Shown here in pieces: positions 45,610-54,096 of a stretch of 64,000 bases of DNA. Both the position numbers and the translations under genes were made by a program. The stretch comes from Helicobacter kayseriensis. Its GTDB lineage: Bacteria; Campylobacterota; Campylobacteria; Campylobacterales; Helicobacteraceae. Position 1 is the stretch's first letter. Each line of letters opens with the position of its first letter. The notes below the pieces were generated by a model. It ran no database searches and was not told the origin of the DNA. It saw only the letters and a program-made list of their open reading frames with translations. Location of the stretch: positions 1 to 64,000 of the forward strand of contig NZ_JAJTNB010000002.1 of NCBI RefSeq assembly GCF_021300655.1. The letters run 5' to 3'.

Positions 45610-47976
45610 ATGTTGACTGTGATTAAACGAAGTGGAAGAGTAGAAACTCTAGATATTACAAAAATTCAAAAATACACCAATGAGGCTGTAGAGGGGTTGG
45701 AGGGAGTCAGCCAAAGTGAGCTAGAGGTCGATGCTAAAATCCATTTTCGTGATCAAATCACAACAGAAGAGATTCAACAAACATTGATTAAAACTGCAGT
45801 AGATAAAATTGATGTTGATCGACCCAACTGGACTTTTGTCGCAGCAAGACTATTTCTCTATGACCTTTATCATAAAGTTAGCGGATTTACGGGATATAAG
45901 CATTTGAGGGATTATTTTGAGAAGGGAGAGAGCGAGGGAAAGATTCTCAAAGGGTTTAAAGAAAAATTTGATTTGGATTTATTGAATTCTCATATTGATC
46001 CAAAACGCGATCTGCAATTTAACTACTTGGGGATCAAAACACTTTATGATCGCTATTTGTTAAAAGATAGAGAAAATCGCCCCATTGAGCTTCCACAGCA
46101 AATGTTTATGGCATTGGCAATGTTTTTGGCTCAAAATGAACAAGATCCAAATCAATGGGCTATTCAGTTTTATGATGTGATTTCAAAATTTGAAGTCGTG
46201 ACAGCTACTCCTACCCTTGCCAATGGTAGAACAACACGTCATCAATTAAGCTCTTGCTATATCGGAAGCACACCAGATAATATAGAGGGAATCTTTGATG
46301 CTTATAAAGAGATGGCATTATTGAGTAAGTATGGCGGAGGAATTGGCTGGGATTTCAGCAAAGTAAGGGGGCTTGGAAGCTTTATAGATGGACATAAAAA
46401 TGCCGCAGGGGGAGTTGTGCCATTTTTAAAGATTGCCAATGATGTAGCGATTGCTGTAGATCAGCTTGGCACAAGAAAAGGGGCAATCGCAACTTATTTA
46501 GAGGTATGGCATACAGACATCAATGATTTTATTGATTTGAGAAAAAATAGCGGAGAGGAGAGAAGGCGAACACATGACCTTTTTCCTGCAATATGGATAT
46601 GCGATCTTTTTATGAAACGTGTGGAGGAAAATGCACAATGGACGCTATTTGATCCTTATGAGTGTCCAGAGCTGACAGAGCTTTATGGTGAAGAGTTTGA
46701 GGCAAAATATATTGAATATGAAAATAATCCCAATGTCCTTAAAGAACATATTTCTGCCAAAGAATTATGGAAAAAGATTTTGACAAATTATTTTGAATCA
46801 GGTCTTCCATTTTTGGCATTTAAAGACAGTGCCAATCGGGCCAATCCCAATAAACACGCAGGAATTATCAGAAGCTCCAATCTATGTACAGAAATTTTCC
46901 AAAACACAGAGCCAAGCATTTATCGCGTAGAGGTGGAATTTGAAGATGGAAGTAAGCAAGAATTTGGAGAATTTGAAGAAGTTACGACAGATAAGGGAAT
47001 CACAAAGCGAGCCAACAAGCTGACAAGTATTGATTCGCTCAATGGAAAAAAAATCTTTATTGCTCAAAAGATCCAATATGATGGATTGACGGCTGTATGC
47101 AATCTTGCAAGCATTAACTTGAGCAAAATCAATACGCAAGAAGATATTGAGCGAGTTGTACCCATAGCGGTAAGAATCTTAGATAATGTTATTGATCTCA
47201 ATTTTTATCCTAACCGCAAAGTGCGTGTTACCAATGCCCAAAATCGTGCGATTGGTTTGGGGGTGATGGGTGAGGCTGAAATGCTTGCAAGCGCAAAAAT
47301 TGCTTGGGGCAGTCAAGAGCATCTTGAAAAAATTGATGAAGTGATGGAGATGATTAGCTTTAGTGCAATCTCTGCAAGCTCTGATTTGGCAAAAGAGAAA
47401 GGAATCTATCCGCAATTTGCAAATTCAAATTGGAGCAAGGGGATTTTTCCTATCGATGTAGCCAACAAAGAAGCACTCAAGCTTGTTGATCGTGGAGGGC
47501 TTTTTGGTAGTTCTTGTGATTGGGAATCATTGCGTGGGAAAGTCAAGACTCAAGGGATGAGAAATGGCTATCTTATGGCGATTGCTCCTACAAGTTCGAT
47601 CTCTATCCTTGTTGGCACAACTCAAACAATAGAGCCTGTTTATAAGCGCAAATGGTTTGAAGAGAATCTCTCAGGACTTGTGCCTGTGGTTGTCCCCAAC
47701 CTCAATCTTGAAACGTGGAATTATTATGTCAGTGCATATGATCTAGATCAAATGGATCTTGTAAGGGCTGCTGCTGTTCGACAAAAATGGATCGATCAAG
47801 GACAAAGTGTCAATATCTTTATGCGTTTAGATAAAGCAAGCGGGAAGCTTCTTAATGATATTTATATGCTTGCTTGGAAGTTGGGGCTTAAATCTACTTA
47901 TTATCTCAGAAGTCAAAGTCCAGATGCGCAAGAGCAGATTATGGATCGCAGTGTGGAATGTGTCAATTGTCAGTAA
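45610..47976 (+). CDS. nrdA: class Ia ribonucleotide reductase alpha subunit
   Basis: NrdA reduces ribonucleoside diphosphates to deoxynucleotides, with a NrdB radical subunit encoded elsewhere. The 788-residue protein has an ATP-cone regulatory domain (residues 1-90), SSCYIGSTPDNIEGIFDAY with a redox-active Cys, KYGGGIGWDFSKVRG, and NLCTEIFQNT with the catalytic Cys (near 430). The C-terminal tail is CVNC, which supplies reducing equivalents. Length is normal. It begins 10 bases after the nitroreductase gene with AGGATAGG upstream. Confidence 0.95.
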   Translation: MLTVIKRSGRVETLDITKIQKYTNEAVEGLEGVSQSELEVDAKIHFRDQITTEEIQQTLIKTAVDKIDVDRPNWTFVAARLFLYDLYHKVSGFTGYKHLRDYFEKGESEGKILKGFKEKFDLDLLNSHIDPKRDLQFNYLGIKTLYDRYLLKDRENRPIELPQQMFMALAMFLAQNEQDPNQWAIQFYDVISKFEVVTATPTLANGRTTRHQLSSCYIGSTPDNIEGIFDAYKEMALLSKYGGGIGWDFSKVRGLGSFIDGHKNAAGGVVPFLKIANDVAIAVDQLGTRKGAIATYLEVWHTDINDFIDLRKNSGEERRRTHDLFPAIWICDLFMKRVEENAQWTLFDPYECPELTELYGEEFEAKYIEYENNPNVLKEHISAKELWKKILTNYFESGLPFLAFKDSANRANPNKHAGIIRSSNLCTEIFQNTEPSIYRVEVEFEDGSKQEFGEFEEVTTDKGITKRANKLTSIDSLNGKKIFIAQKIQYDGLTAVCNLASINLSKINTQEDIERVVPIAVRILDNVIDLNFYPNRKVRVTNAQNRAIGLGVMGEAEMLASAKIAWGSQEHLEKIDEVMEMISFSAISASSDLAKEKGIYPQFANSNWSKGIFPIDVANKEALKLVDRGGLFGSSCDWESLRGKVKTQGMRNGYLMAIAPTSSISILVGTTQTIEPVYKRKWFEENLSGLVPVVVPNLNLETWNYYVSAYDLDQMDLVRAAAVRQKWIDQGQSVNIFMRLDKASGKLLNDIYMLAWKLGLKSTYYLRSQSPDAQEQIMDRSVECVNCQ

Positions 47977-47992
47977 TTCTAAAATGGTTATG

Positions 47993-48021
47993 TTGATACA
48001 TTGAGAGATTTGGATTATAAT
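47993..48021 (+). promoter_or_regulatory. strong sigma-70 promoter of ssrA
   Basis: TTGATA (47993-47998) and a perfect TATAAT (48016-48021) are separated by exactly 17 bases. The mature tmRNA 5' end follows 13 bases later. Confidence 0.75.
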
Positions 48022-48034
48022 TTAATTGTTTATC

Positions 48035-48405
48035 GGGGCTGACTTGGCTTTCGACAGGAGTCAAACCGCTTAAACTGCATGTCGGATGGCATTCCGTAAT
48101 CCTGCCTTTTAAAATTAAACGCAAACAATACAAATTACGCTCCAGCTTACGCAAAAGTCGCGTAAGTTTAATCTACTCTTCGGAGCCGATCGGATAAGTC
48201 ATGCTAGCTAGCTTATTTGATCGTCATTTCTGCTAGCTGCTTCTATATTGAACCTAGGGATATAGATTAAGATCATAGGTTGCGATAGAGAGTATTTTTG
48301 GGGATTGAGTCTCTCTATTTAAGAATTTTCAATTCCGACTAAGCATGTAGAGGTTTTTGTGGGTTTGGTTTTTGGACTGGGGTTCGATCCCCCACAGCTC
48401 CACCA
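48035..48405 (+). ncRNA. ssrA: transfer-messenger RNA (tmRNA)
   Basis: tmRNA rescues stalled ribosomes and tags the unfinished peptide for proteolysis. The 5' end GGGGCTG pairs with CAGCTCC at 48394-48400, followed by ACCA, giving a tRNA-like acceptor stem with the G3-U pair that alanyl-tRNA synthetase needs. The T-arm GGTTCGATCC lies at 48381-48390. The tag reading frame (resume GCA at about 48120, stop TAA) encodes ANNTNYAPAYAKVA, a Helicobacter-like tag but with Lys-Val-Ala at the end. Length 371 bases fits. Confidence 0.95.
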
Positions 48406-48413
48406 ATTTATAT

Positions 48414-48432
48414 CCCCCCCCCCTTTTTTTTT
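48414..48432. repeat. poly-C(10) poly-T(9) tract
   Basis: A run of ten C (48414-48423) directly followed by nine T (48424-48432), then A and seven T. It lies 9 bases after the tmRNA 3' end and reaches the ridA stop codon. It is the longest homopolymer pair in the window. Length is approximate if sequencing slipped. Confidence 0.8.
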
Positions 48433-48790
48433 ATTTTTTTGAAGCGATGACTTCAATCTCGACTTTTGCACCCTTGGGTAAATCTTTGACTGCAAATGCA
48501 CTTCTTGCAGGATAAGGAGCAGAGAAGAATGTCGCATATACTTCATTCATTTCGGCAAAATCAGCAATATCTGCAAGCAAAACTGTTGTTTTGATCACGC
48601 AATCCATTTGAAGTCCCAATTCTTTTAAGATGGCTTGAATGTTGCTTAGGGATTGGTGTGTTTGTCCTTTGATATCAGTGCTTGCAAATTCCATTGTTGT
48701 AGGATCAAGGGGGAGTTGTCCTGAGATGAAGATCAAATCTCCTGATTCTCTATATGCGCTATAAGGTCCGATTGCTTTTGGATAAGTCAT
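48431..48790 (-). CDS. ridA: RidA-family enamine/imine deaminase
   Basis: RidA hydrolyses reactive 2-aminoacrylate and other enamines released by PLP enzymes. The roughly 119-residue protein shows the YjgF/RidA signature: PKAIGPYSAYRESGDLIFISGQLPLDPTT (about residues 4-32) and the C-terminal segment SAPYPARSAFAVKDLPKGAKVEIEVIA, with the conserved Arg. The ATG at 48790 follows AGGAGAAAAA and gives the canonical start; a longer start at 48868 would add 26 residues and is rejected. The gene is convergent with tmRNA and divergent from tilS. Confidence 0.92.
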   Translation of the reverse strand: MTYPKAIGPYSAYRESGDLIFISGQLPLDPTTMEFASTDIKGQTHQSLSNIQAILKELGLQMDCVIKTTVLLADIADFAEMNEVYATFFSAPYPARSAFAVKDLPKGAKVEIEVIASKK

Positions 48791-48859
48791 TTTTTCTCCT
48801 TTATTTTTAAGAATCATTGCATTATAGATAAAATTACAAAAACTTCGATAGGGATAGAT

Positions 48860-49858
48860 GTGCTTCATAAGATTTTAGAACTTCCAAGGAATCAAAAATT
48901 TCTATTAGGCTTTTCTGGAGGGGTTGATAGTTGTGCACTCTTTTTTTTGCTGAGGGATGAGGGGATAAATTTTGATATAGCAATTGTGGATTATGGGGTG
49001 AGAGAGCAGAGCAAAGAGGAGGTGCTGTATGCTCAGCAATTGGCTCAAAAATATGGGAAGCAGATTTTTGTTTTGAATGCTCCAAAGTTGGATCATAACT
49101 TCGAATCTCAAGCGCGCAAAGTGCGTTTTGATTTTTTTAAAAAAGTAGTGCTAGAGCATAAATATCGTGGTTTGATTCTGGCTCATCAGTTAAATGATCG
49201 GATTGAATGGTTGCTGATGCAATTGCAAAAGGGTGCAGGACTAAATGTGCTTCTGGGCTTCTCATTTTGTGAAGAGATTTCGGGGATTGATGTTTTTCGC
49301 CCTCTTTTGGATGTCAGCAAAGAAGAACTTCATCGCTTTTGTTTGCAACAAAAAATCAAATTTTTTGAGGATGAGAGCAACCAAGATGATACTTTTTTAC
49401 GTAATAGATTCCGCAAATTGTCAGCATTTCTTATGCAGAACGCTCATGGAATTAGGTCAAGCTTTGAATATTTGCGAGAAGAAAAAAATAGACTCTATCC
49501 TGATGTTGAGGTGAAGAATCTAGGAGATATTCGATCTTTTACGCGCACAGGAGAGGCACAGGATTTGCATAGAGTAGATTTGGAATGCAAAAAAATGGGA
49601 TATGTGCTTTCATCGAGACAGAAGCAGGAAATCATCAAGTGTCAATTTTCTTGCGAAGTGCATCGGTTGGTTATTGAATGCAATGATGAGAAGATTTTCG
49701 TTGCCCCTAAGGTTCAGTGTGTGATGGATGAGGGATTTCGCGATATGGCACGCAAAAATAAGATTCCAAAACGATTGAGAAAAAACTTCTATCTTCTTTG
49801 GAAGGGTGGAATTGATGAGCAAGAGATGAGAGCTTTCTTTGAAGGGACAAAAACATAA
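48860..49858 (+). CDS. tilS: tRNA(Ile)-lysidine synthase TilS
   Basis: TilS converts C34 of the CAU-anticodon isoleucine tRNA to lysidine, so that it reads AUA and is charged with Ile. The 332-residue protein has the PP-loop SGGVDSCALFFLL (about residues 19-31). The next motifs are LAHQLNDRIEWLLMQLQKGAG (about 109-129) and DESNQDDTFLRNRFRK (about 171-186). It lacks an extended C-terminal domain, as in other Campylobacterota. Translation begins at GTG 48860; the gap to ridA is short and divergent. Confidence 0.9.
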   Translation: MLHKILELPRNQKFLLGFSGGVDSCALFFLLRDEGINFDIAIVDYGVREQSKEEVLYAQQLAQKYGKQIFVLNAPKLDHNFESQARKVRFDFFKKVVLEHKYRGLILAHQLNDRIEWLLMQLQKGAGLNVLLGFSFCEEISGIDVFRPLLDVSKEELHRFCLQQKIKFFEDESNQDDTFLRNRFRKLSAFLMQNAHGIRSSFEYLREEKNRLYPDVEVKNLGDIRSFTRTGEAQDLHRVDLECKKMGYVLSSRQKQEIIKCQFSCEVHRLVIECNDEKIFVAPKVQCVMDEGFRDMARKNKIPKRLRKNFYLLWKGGIDEQEMRAFFEGTKT

Positions 49859-49897
49859 AGAAGTAAATGATTACCAAACTTTTTTGCATCAAAGGTG

Positions 49898-49903
49898 TAT
49901 AAT
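49898..49903 (+). promoter_or_regulatory. -10 box of the ccoNOQP operon
   Basis: A perfect TATAAT at 49898-49903, preceded by GTG, lies 40 bases before the first ccoN ATG. A T-rich region (ACTTTTTTGCATC) sits where Helicobacter promoters have a -35 equivalent. The tilS stop is only 40 bases upstream. Confidence 0.55.
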
Positions 49904-49942
49904 CATTTTTTAAATATTGGGGGTGATCTAAAGGAGGAAATA

Positions 49943-51406
49943 ATGATGCAAAAAAGCATTGAATATGATTATTCTATTGCCAAGTTGTTTGTATTTACAA
50001 CTCTCTTGTTTGGAGCTATAGCGTTGCTAGTGGGCGTTGTGATTGCTTTTCAGATGGCATTCCCAAGTCTTAACTATTTGGCAAGCGAATATGGAACTTT
50101 TGGTCGATTGAGACCTTTGCATACAAATGGTGTCATTTATGGCTTTACTTTAAGCGGTATTTGGGCAGGATGGTATTATTTTGGACAAAGGGTGTTGAAA
50201 ATTTCTTATGCTGAGCATCCCTTTTTGAAATTTGTCGGGTATGCACATTTTGCAACCTATATAGTTGTGATGATTCTAGCTGTCATTACTCTTCTTGGAG
50301 GATTGACACAGTCAAAGGAATATGCTGAGTTAATTTGGCCTATTGACTTTTTGGTTGTGATCACTTGGGTTCTTTGGGGGATCAGTCTTTTTGGTAGTAT
50401 GGGTGTAAGAAGAGAAAAAACAATTTATGCCTCTCTTTGGTATTTTATTGCAACATTTATTGGAATAGCGACACTTTATATTTTCAACAATCTTTCTGTA
50501 CCTACTTATTTGATTTCTGGAGTGGGAAGTGTTTGGCATTCTATTTCGCTTTATTCTGGAACAAATGATGCGATGATTCAGTGGTGGTGGGGGCACAATG
50601 CCGTGGCTTTTGTTTTTACGACAGGAATTATTGGGCTTATTTATTATTTTCTTCCTAAAGAATCTGGTCAGCCTATATTCTCTTATAAACTAACGCTCTT
50701 TTCATTTTGGGCATTGATGTTTGTTTATATTTGGGCTGGCGGTCACCATTTGATTTATTCAACAACACCTGATTGGGTGCAAACTCTTGGATCTGTATTT
50801 TCTGTGATTTTGATTTTGCCTTCTTGGGGTACAGGGATCAATATGCTTTTGACAATGAGGGGTCAATGGCATCAATTAAGAGAATCTCCAATTATCAAAT
50901 TTATGGTATTGGCATCTACGTTTTATTTATTTACAACCCTTGAGGGGCCTATTCAATCTATCAAATCTGTCAATGCTCTTGCACACTTTACAGATTGGAT
51001 TATTGGGCATGTTCATGATGCCGCACTTGGATGGGTTGGATTTATGATTATTGCTGGGACTTACCATATGGTTCCAAGAATTTTCAAGCGAGAAATTTAT
51101 TCTAAGAAAATTATTGATGCGCAGTTTTGGGTGATGACAATCGGTATTATTCTTTATTTCTCAAGTATGTGGATTTCTGGAATCACTCAAGGAATGATGT
51201 GGAGAGATACAGATGAATATGGTGTTTTGAGCTATCAGTTTATCGATACTGTTTTGGCTCTTATTCCCTACTATATCATCAGAGGAATTGGTGGTTTGAT
51301 GTATTTGATCGGCTTTGTTATGTTTATTTACAATATTTTGATGACGATGACTGCTGGAAGGCTTTTGGAAGAAGAGCCTAAATATGCTACACCAATGGCA
51401 TCTTAA
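49943..51406 (+). CDS. ccoN: cbb3-type cytochrome c oxidase subunit I
   Basis: CcoN is the catalytic haem-copper subunit that reduces oxygen. The roughly 487-residue product has about 12 membrane helices. The low-spin haem and high-spin/CuB histidines are in RPLHTNGVIYGFTL (about residues 56-69), WWWGHNAVAFVFTTG (near 214) and WAGGHHLIYSTTPDW (near 262). HFTDWIIGHVHDAALGWVG (about 345-363) gives further haem ligands. I chose ATG 49943 (or the next at 49946) because AAGGAGG lies 5-6 bases upstream; an ATG at 49895 is too early and would fall inside the promoter. Confidence 0.96.
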   Translation: MMQKSIEYDYSIAKLFVFTTLLFGAIALLVGVVIAFQMAFPSLNYLASEYGTFGRLRPLHTNGVIYGFTLSGIWAGWYYFGQRVLKISYAEHPFLKFVGYAHFATYIVVMILAVITLLGGLTQSKEYAELIWPIDFLVVITWVLWGISLFGSMGVRREKTIYASLWYFIATFIGIATLYIFNNLSVPTYLISGVGSVWHSISLYSGTNDAMIQWWWGHNAVAFVFTTGIIGLIYYFLPKESGQPIFSYKLTLFSFWALMFVYIWAGGHHLIYSTTPDWVQTLGSVFSVILILPSWGTGINMLLTMRGQWHQLRESPIIKFMVLASTFYLFTTLEGPIQSIKSVNALAHFTDWIIGHVHDAALGWVGFMIIAGTYHMVPRIFKREIYSKKIIDAQFWVMTIGIILYFSSMWISGITQGMMWRDTDEYGVLSYQFIDTVLALIPYYIIRGIGGLMYLIGFVMFIYNILMTMTAGRLLEEEPKYATPMAS

Positions 51407-51415
51407 GGAGGAATT

Positions 51416-52108
51416 ATGTTTGGTTGGTTAGAAAGAAATCCTTTCTTTTTCTCATTAGCTTTTGTGTTTGTGTTTTCAATCGCGGGTCTTGTGGAAATTC
51501 TTCCTGGTTTTGCAAAAACAGCAAGACCGCTAGAGGGTTTGAGGCCCTATAGTGTGCTTGAAACAGCTGGAAGACAGGTATATATTGAAGAGGGGTGTTA
51601 CAACTGTCATTCTCAATTGGTGCGACCATTTAAGGCAGAAACGGATCGATATGGTCCTTATAGTTTGAGTGGAGAATATGCATATGATCGTCCATTCTTG
51701 TGGGGTTCTAAAAGAACTGGGCCTGATTTGCACCGTGTAGGGGACAATAGAAGTACAGATTGGCATGATTATCATATGTGGGATCCAACAAGTGTTGTGC
51801 CTGGATCTATTATGCCTGCCTATAAGCATTTATATAAAAATAATGCAGACTTTGAAACAGCCTATGCAGAAGCCTATACACAAAAAGTGGTTTTTGCTGT
51901 TCCTTATGATATAGAGGGTGGTGTGAAGCTAGGTGATATCCAAATGGCCAAAGAATTGTTTTATCAAGAGGCAGAAAAAATTGTTGCGGATATGAAAAAT
52001 GAGCAGGTAAAAGAGGCTTTCCAAAAGGGTGAGATTAAAAAAATTGTTGCTTTGATTGCGTATTTAAATAGTTTGGGGCAATCAAGAATGGCGCCAAAAG
52101 GGGAATAA
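51416..52108 (+). CDS. ccoO: cbb3-type cytochrome c oxidase subunit II
   Basis: CcoO is the mono-haem c subunit of the cbb3 oxidase. The 230-residue protein has one N-terminal membrane helix (about residues 12-32) and the haem-binding motif CYNCHSQ (about residues 60-66). The axial Met lies in SIMPAYKHL (about 127-135), and the segment YGPYSLSGEYAYDRPFLWGSKRTGPDLHRVG is highly conserved. AGGAGG precedes the start. Located 9 bases after ccoN. Confidence 0.96.
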   Translation: MFGWLERNPFFFSLAFVFVFSIAGLVEILPGFAKTARPLEGLRPYSVLETAGRQVYIEEGCYNCHSQLVRPFKAETDRYGPYSLSGEYAYDRPFLWGSKRTGPDLHRVGDNRSTDWHDYHMWDPTSVVPGSIMPAYKHLYKNNADFETAYAEAYTQKVVFAVPYDIEGGVKLGDIQMAKELFYQEAEKIVADMKNEQVKEAFQKGEIKKIVALIAYLNSLGQSRMAPKGE

Positions 52109-52109
52109 A

Positions 52110-52301
52110 ATGGAAATAGAAACTTTGACGCTGATTCAAAAGAATGCCTACTTGATTATCACGATTATTTTATGCCTTTGTCTTTATGGCTATATTTTGT
52201 CTATGTATAGAAGCGAGGCAAGAGGGGAAAGAGATTATGAAAAATATTCGCGTTTGGCATTGGATGATTCGATGAATGATGAAGTGATTGAGAAAAGATA
52301 A
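52110..52301 (+). CDS. ccoQ: cbb3 oxidase small subunit CcoQ
   Basis: A 63-residue protein with a single membrane helix (about residues 10-30) and a short charged tail. Position between ccoO and ccoP defines it as CcoQ, which stabilises the complex in other bacteria. Sequence is poorly conserved in this family. It begins one base after ccoO and ends 14 bases before ccoP. Confidence 0.88.
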   Translation: MEIETLTLIQKNAYLIITIILCLCLYGYILSMYRSEARGERDYEKYSRLALDDSMNDEVIEKR

Positions 52302-52315
52302 GAGGGAGAAGTGAA

Positions 52316-53182
52316 ATGCAATGGTTTAATTTGAGCGATCCGATTAATCTGATTTCGGCGATTGGCGCGGTTGTGATTTTGGGTTTGACTGCATTTGTAA
52401 GCAATTTTTATATTAATAAAATGAAAACATCAAATCCAAAAGGGGAGCTTTCTGGAGAAGAGTGGGACGGAATTGGTAAGTTCAAAAACAATGTTCCTTT
52501 TGGTTGGGGAATTTGCTTTATGTTTGTGATGATATGGGGATTTTGGTACATCTTTGTTGGGTATCCACTTAATTCGTTTTCACAAATTGGTCAATACAAT
52601 CAAGAAGTAGCGGCTTATAATGAGAAGTATCAGAAGAAATGGGAAAACCTATCTCAAAATGATCTTGTAGCAATGGGAGAGAGCATGTTTTTGGTGCAAT
52701 GCTCTCAGTGTCATGGTGTAACTGCAGATGGAATGCAAGGTAAAGCACAAAATTTGACACACTGGGGTAAAGAAGAGGGGATTTTGCATACAATTAAATA
52801 TGGATCAAAGGGCTTAGGGTTTCCTCTTGGTGAAATGCCTCCTGTGGAACTAAGCGAGGCGGATGCAAAAGCTGTTGCTGCATATGTTATGGGTGAAATC
52901 TCTGAGGTTAAAAATACAAAATATCCCGCAGATGTTGCAAAAGGAAAAGAGGTGTTCAATACTGCTGGATGTACAGCTTGCCATGGTGAAGATGGAAAGG
53001 GGATGGATGGAAGCGCTCCGGATTTGAGTACTTATGGGACAAGCAAATTTCTATCTTATGTTTTAGAGAATGGAAAGCATGGGGAAATTGGTCGTATGCC
53101 TTCTTTTAAGTTTGCTCAATTTAATGAAGTTCAAATCAAGGCCTTATCAGCCTATATTGAATCTTTAGAAGATCTCAATTAA
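52316..53182 (+). CDS. ccoP: cbb3-type cytochrome c oxidase di-haem subunit III
   Basis: CcoP carries two c-type haems that feed electrons to CcoO. The 288-residue protein has two N-terminal membrane helices (about residues 12-32 and 62-82). It has two CxxCH sites, CSQCHG (about 125-130) and CTACHG (about 219-224), and the axial methionines lie in EMPPVEL and RMPSFKFAQ. This is the classic fused di-haem CcoP. AGAAG before the ATG. Confidence 0.96.
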   Translation: MQWFNLSDPINLISAIGAVVILGLTAFVSNFYINKMKTSNPKGELSGEEWDGIGKFKNNVPFGWGICFMFVMIWGFWYIFVGYPLNSFSQIGQYNQEVAAYNEKYQKKWENLSQNDLVAMGESMFLVQCSQCHGVTADGMQGKAQNLTHWGKEEGILHTIKYGSKGLGFPLGEMPPVELSEADAKAVAAYVMGEISEVKNTKYPADVAKGKEVFNTAGCTACHGEDGKGMDGSAPDLSTYGTSKFLSYVLENGKHGEIGRMPSFKFAQFNEVQIKALSAYIESLEDLN

Positions 53183-53192
53183 GGAGAGTGTT

Positions 53193-53402
53193 GTGGATAA
53201 AATGTTTGGATTAAATGGAATCTTGGGACTTTTGTTGTTGGTTTTGGTGTTGTTAGGTGTAGTTTTTGGACTTGGATCTCAAGCTTTGAAAACACAAAGA
53301 AGTCAAGCAACTCAATTTTACACTTTGGATTTTCAGGCGATTCAACCCAAGAATCCTGATAATAAGCAATTCTATCAATTGCAAAAAAAGGAGCAAAAAT
53401 GA
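53193..53402 (+). CDS. DUF4006 family small membrane protein
   Basis: A 69-residue protein with one membrane helix (about residues 8-28) and a soluble tail rich in Gln and Lys. It belongs, as far as I recognise, to the DUF4006 family found after ccoP in Campylobacterota. A GTG start at 53193 is favoured by AAGGAG six bases before it; ATG 53202 is possible. Its stop overlaps the next ORF as ATGA. Conservation next to ccoP points to oxidase assembly or stability, which is inference. Confidence 0.75.
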   Translation: MDKMFGLNGILGLLLLVLVLLGVVFGLGSQALKTQRSQATQFYTLDFQAIQPKNPDNKQFYQLQKKEQK

Positions 53403-53506
53403 AAGCAACACCTTTGGAAAAAATTTTATTTGGTCTAGTTTTGGCTTTGATTGTGATGGCAATTTCATTGCCCTTTATTCCTGATTTTCTTTTGACATTG
53501 AATTGA
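53399..53506 (+). CDS. 35-residue single-helix membrane protein
   Basis: A 35-codon ORF, too short for most gene finders. Residues 10-30 are hydrophobic (FGLVLALIVMAISLPFIPDF), flanked by MKATPLEK and a short LTLN end. Its ATG overlaps the DUF4006 stop (ATGA) and its TGA overlaps the next ATG (TGATG), and GGAG lies 8 bases before the ATG. The perfect fit between two coupled genes supports translation. A role in cbb3 oxidase assembly, as for other tiny Cco proteins, is inference. Confidence 0.65.
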   Translation: MKATPLEKILFGLVLALIVMAISLPFIPDFLLTLN

Positions 53507-54096
53507 TGAAACAAATTGTGTGGCTAGTCTTTATGGCTAGCTTTCATACTCTTCTTTTTGCAAAAAGTCATTTTGTTCTTTATAACCCCAATGGTCTTAT
53601 TGTCGATAAAAGTCAAGATTTTGTCCAGAAGCTTTCTTCTGAACTAAAGCAAAAAACAGGATTCTCTCTCTATGTTGTTGCTGTTGATGCCATTGGGGAG
53701 ACTTCAAAAGAAGAAAGAAGTTTGTGGAAAAAATCTTTTTTAGATTCACTAGCTTCTCCTTATGGAGTGATTTTCTTTTTCAAAGAGAGTCGCAAGATTG
53801 ATATTGTTATGAATCCGGATTTGGGGATTGATCGTGGAGAAATTATTTCTCGCTTTATGGTTCCGATCCTAACACAAGACAAAGAAATGAATTCTTCAAA
53901 AATTTCTGCAGCTATTCTAAATGGTTATGCCCAGCTTGCCGATGAAATTGCGTCGCATTTTGGTGTTGTGCTCGAGGAAAATTTGATTGTGGATCGGAGT
54001 GGAGTACAGGACTATGTGCATTATTTGGTTTATGTCATGTTGGGTATTATGTTTGGACTTCTTGGATTGATTTATGTGACAAGGAATAAAAGATGA
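53506..54096 (+). CDS. exported TPM-domain membrane protein
   Basis: This 196-residue protein has a signal peptide (residues 1-20, ending near LLFAK) and a periplasmic TPM-type domain (about 25-150; VQKLSSELKQKTGFSLYVVAVDAIGE, SPYGVIFFFKESRKIDIVMNPDLG). A C-terminal membrane helix (about 168-190) and a positively charged end follow. TPM proteins are linked to photosystem repair and to respiratory complexes in other organisms. Start ATG 53506 shares a base with the previous stop. Four bases overlap with the following gene. Function in the cco operon is unknown. Confidence 0.7.
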   Translation: MKQIVWLVFMASFHTLLFAKSHFVLYNPNGLIVDKSQDFVQKLSSELKQKTGFSLYVVAVDAIGETSKEERSLWKKSFLDSLASPYGVIFFFKESRKIDIVMNPDLGIDRGEIISRFMVPILTQDKEMNSSKISAAILNGYAQLADEIASHFGVVLEENLIVDRSGVQDYVHYLVYVMLGIMFGLLGLIYVTRNKR

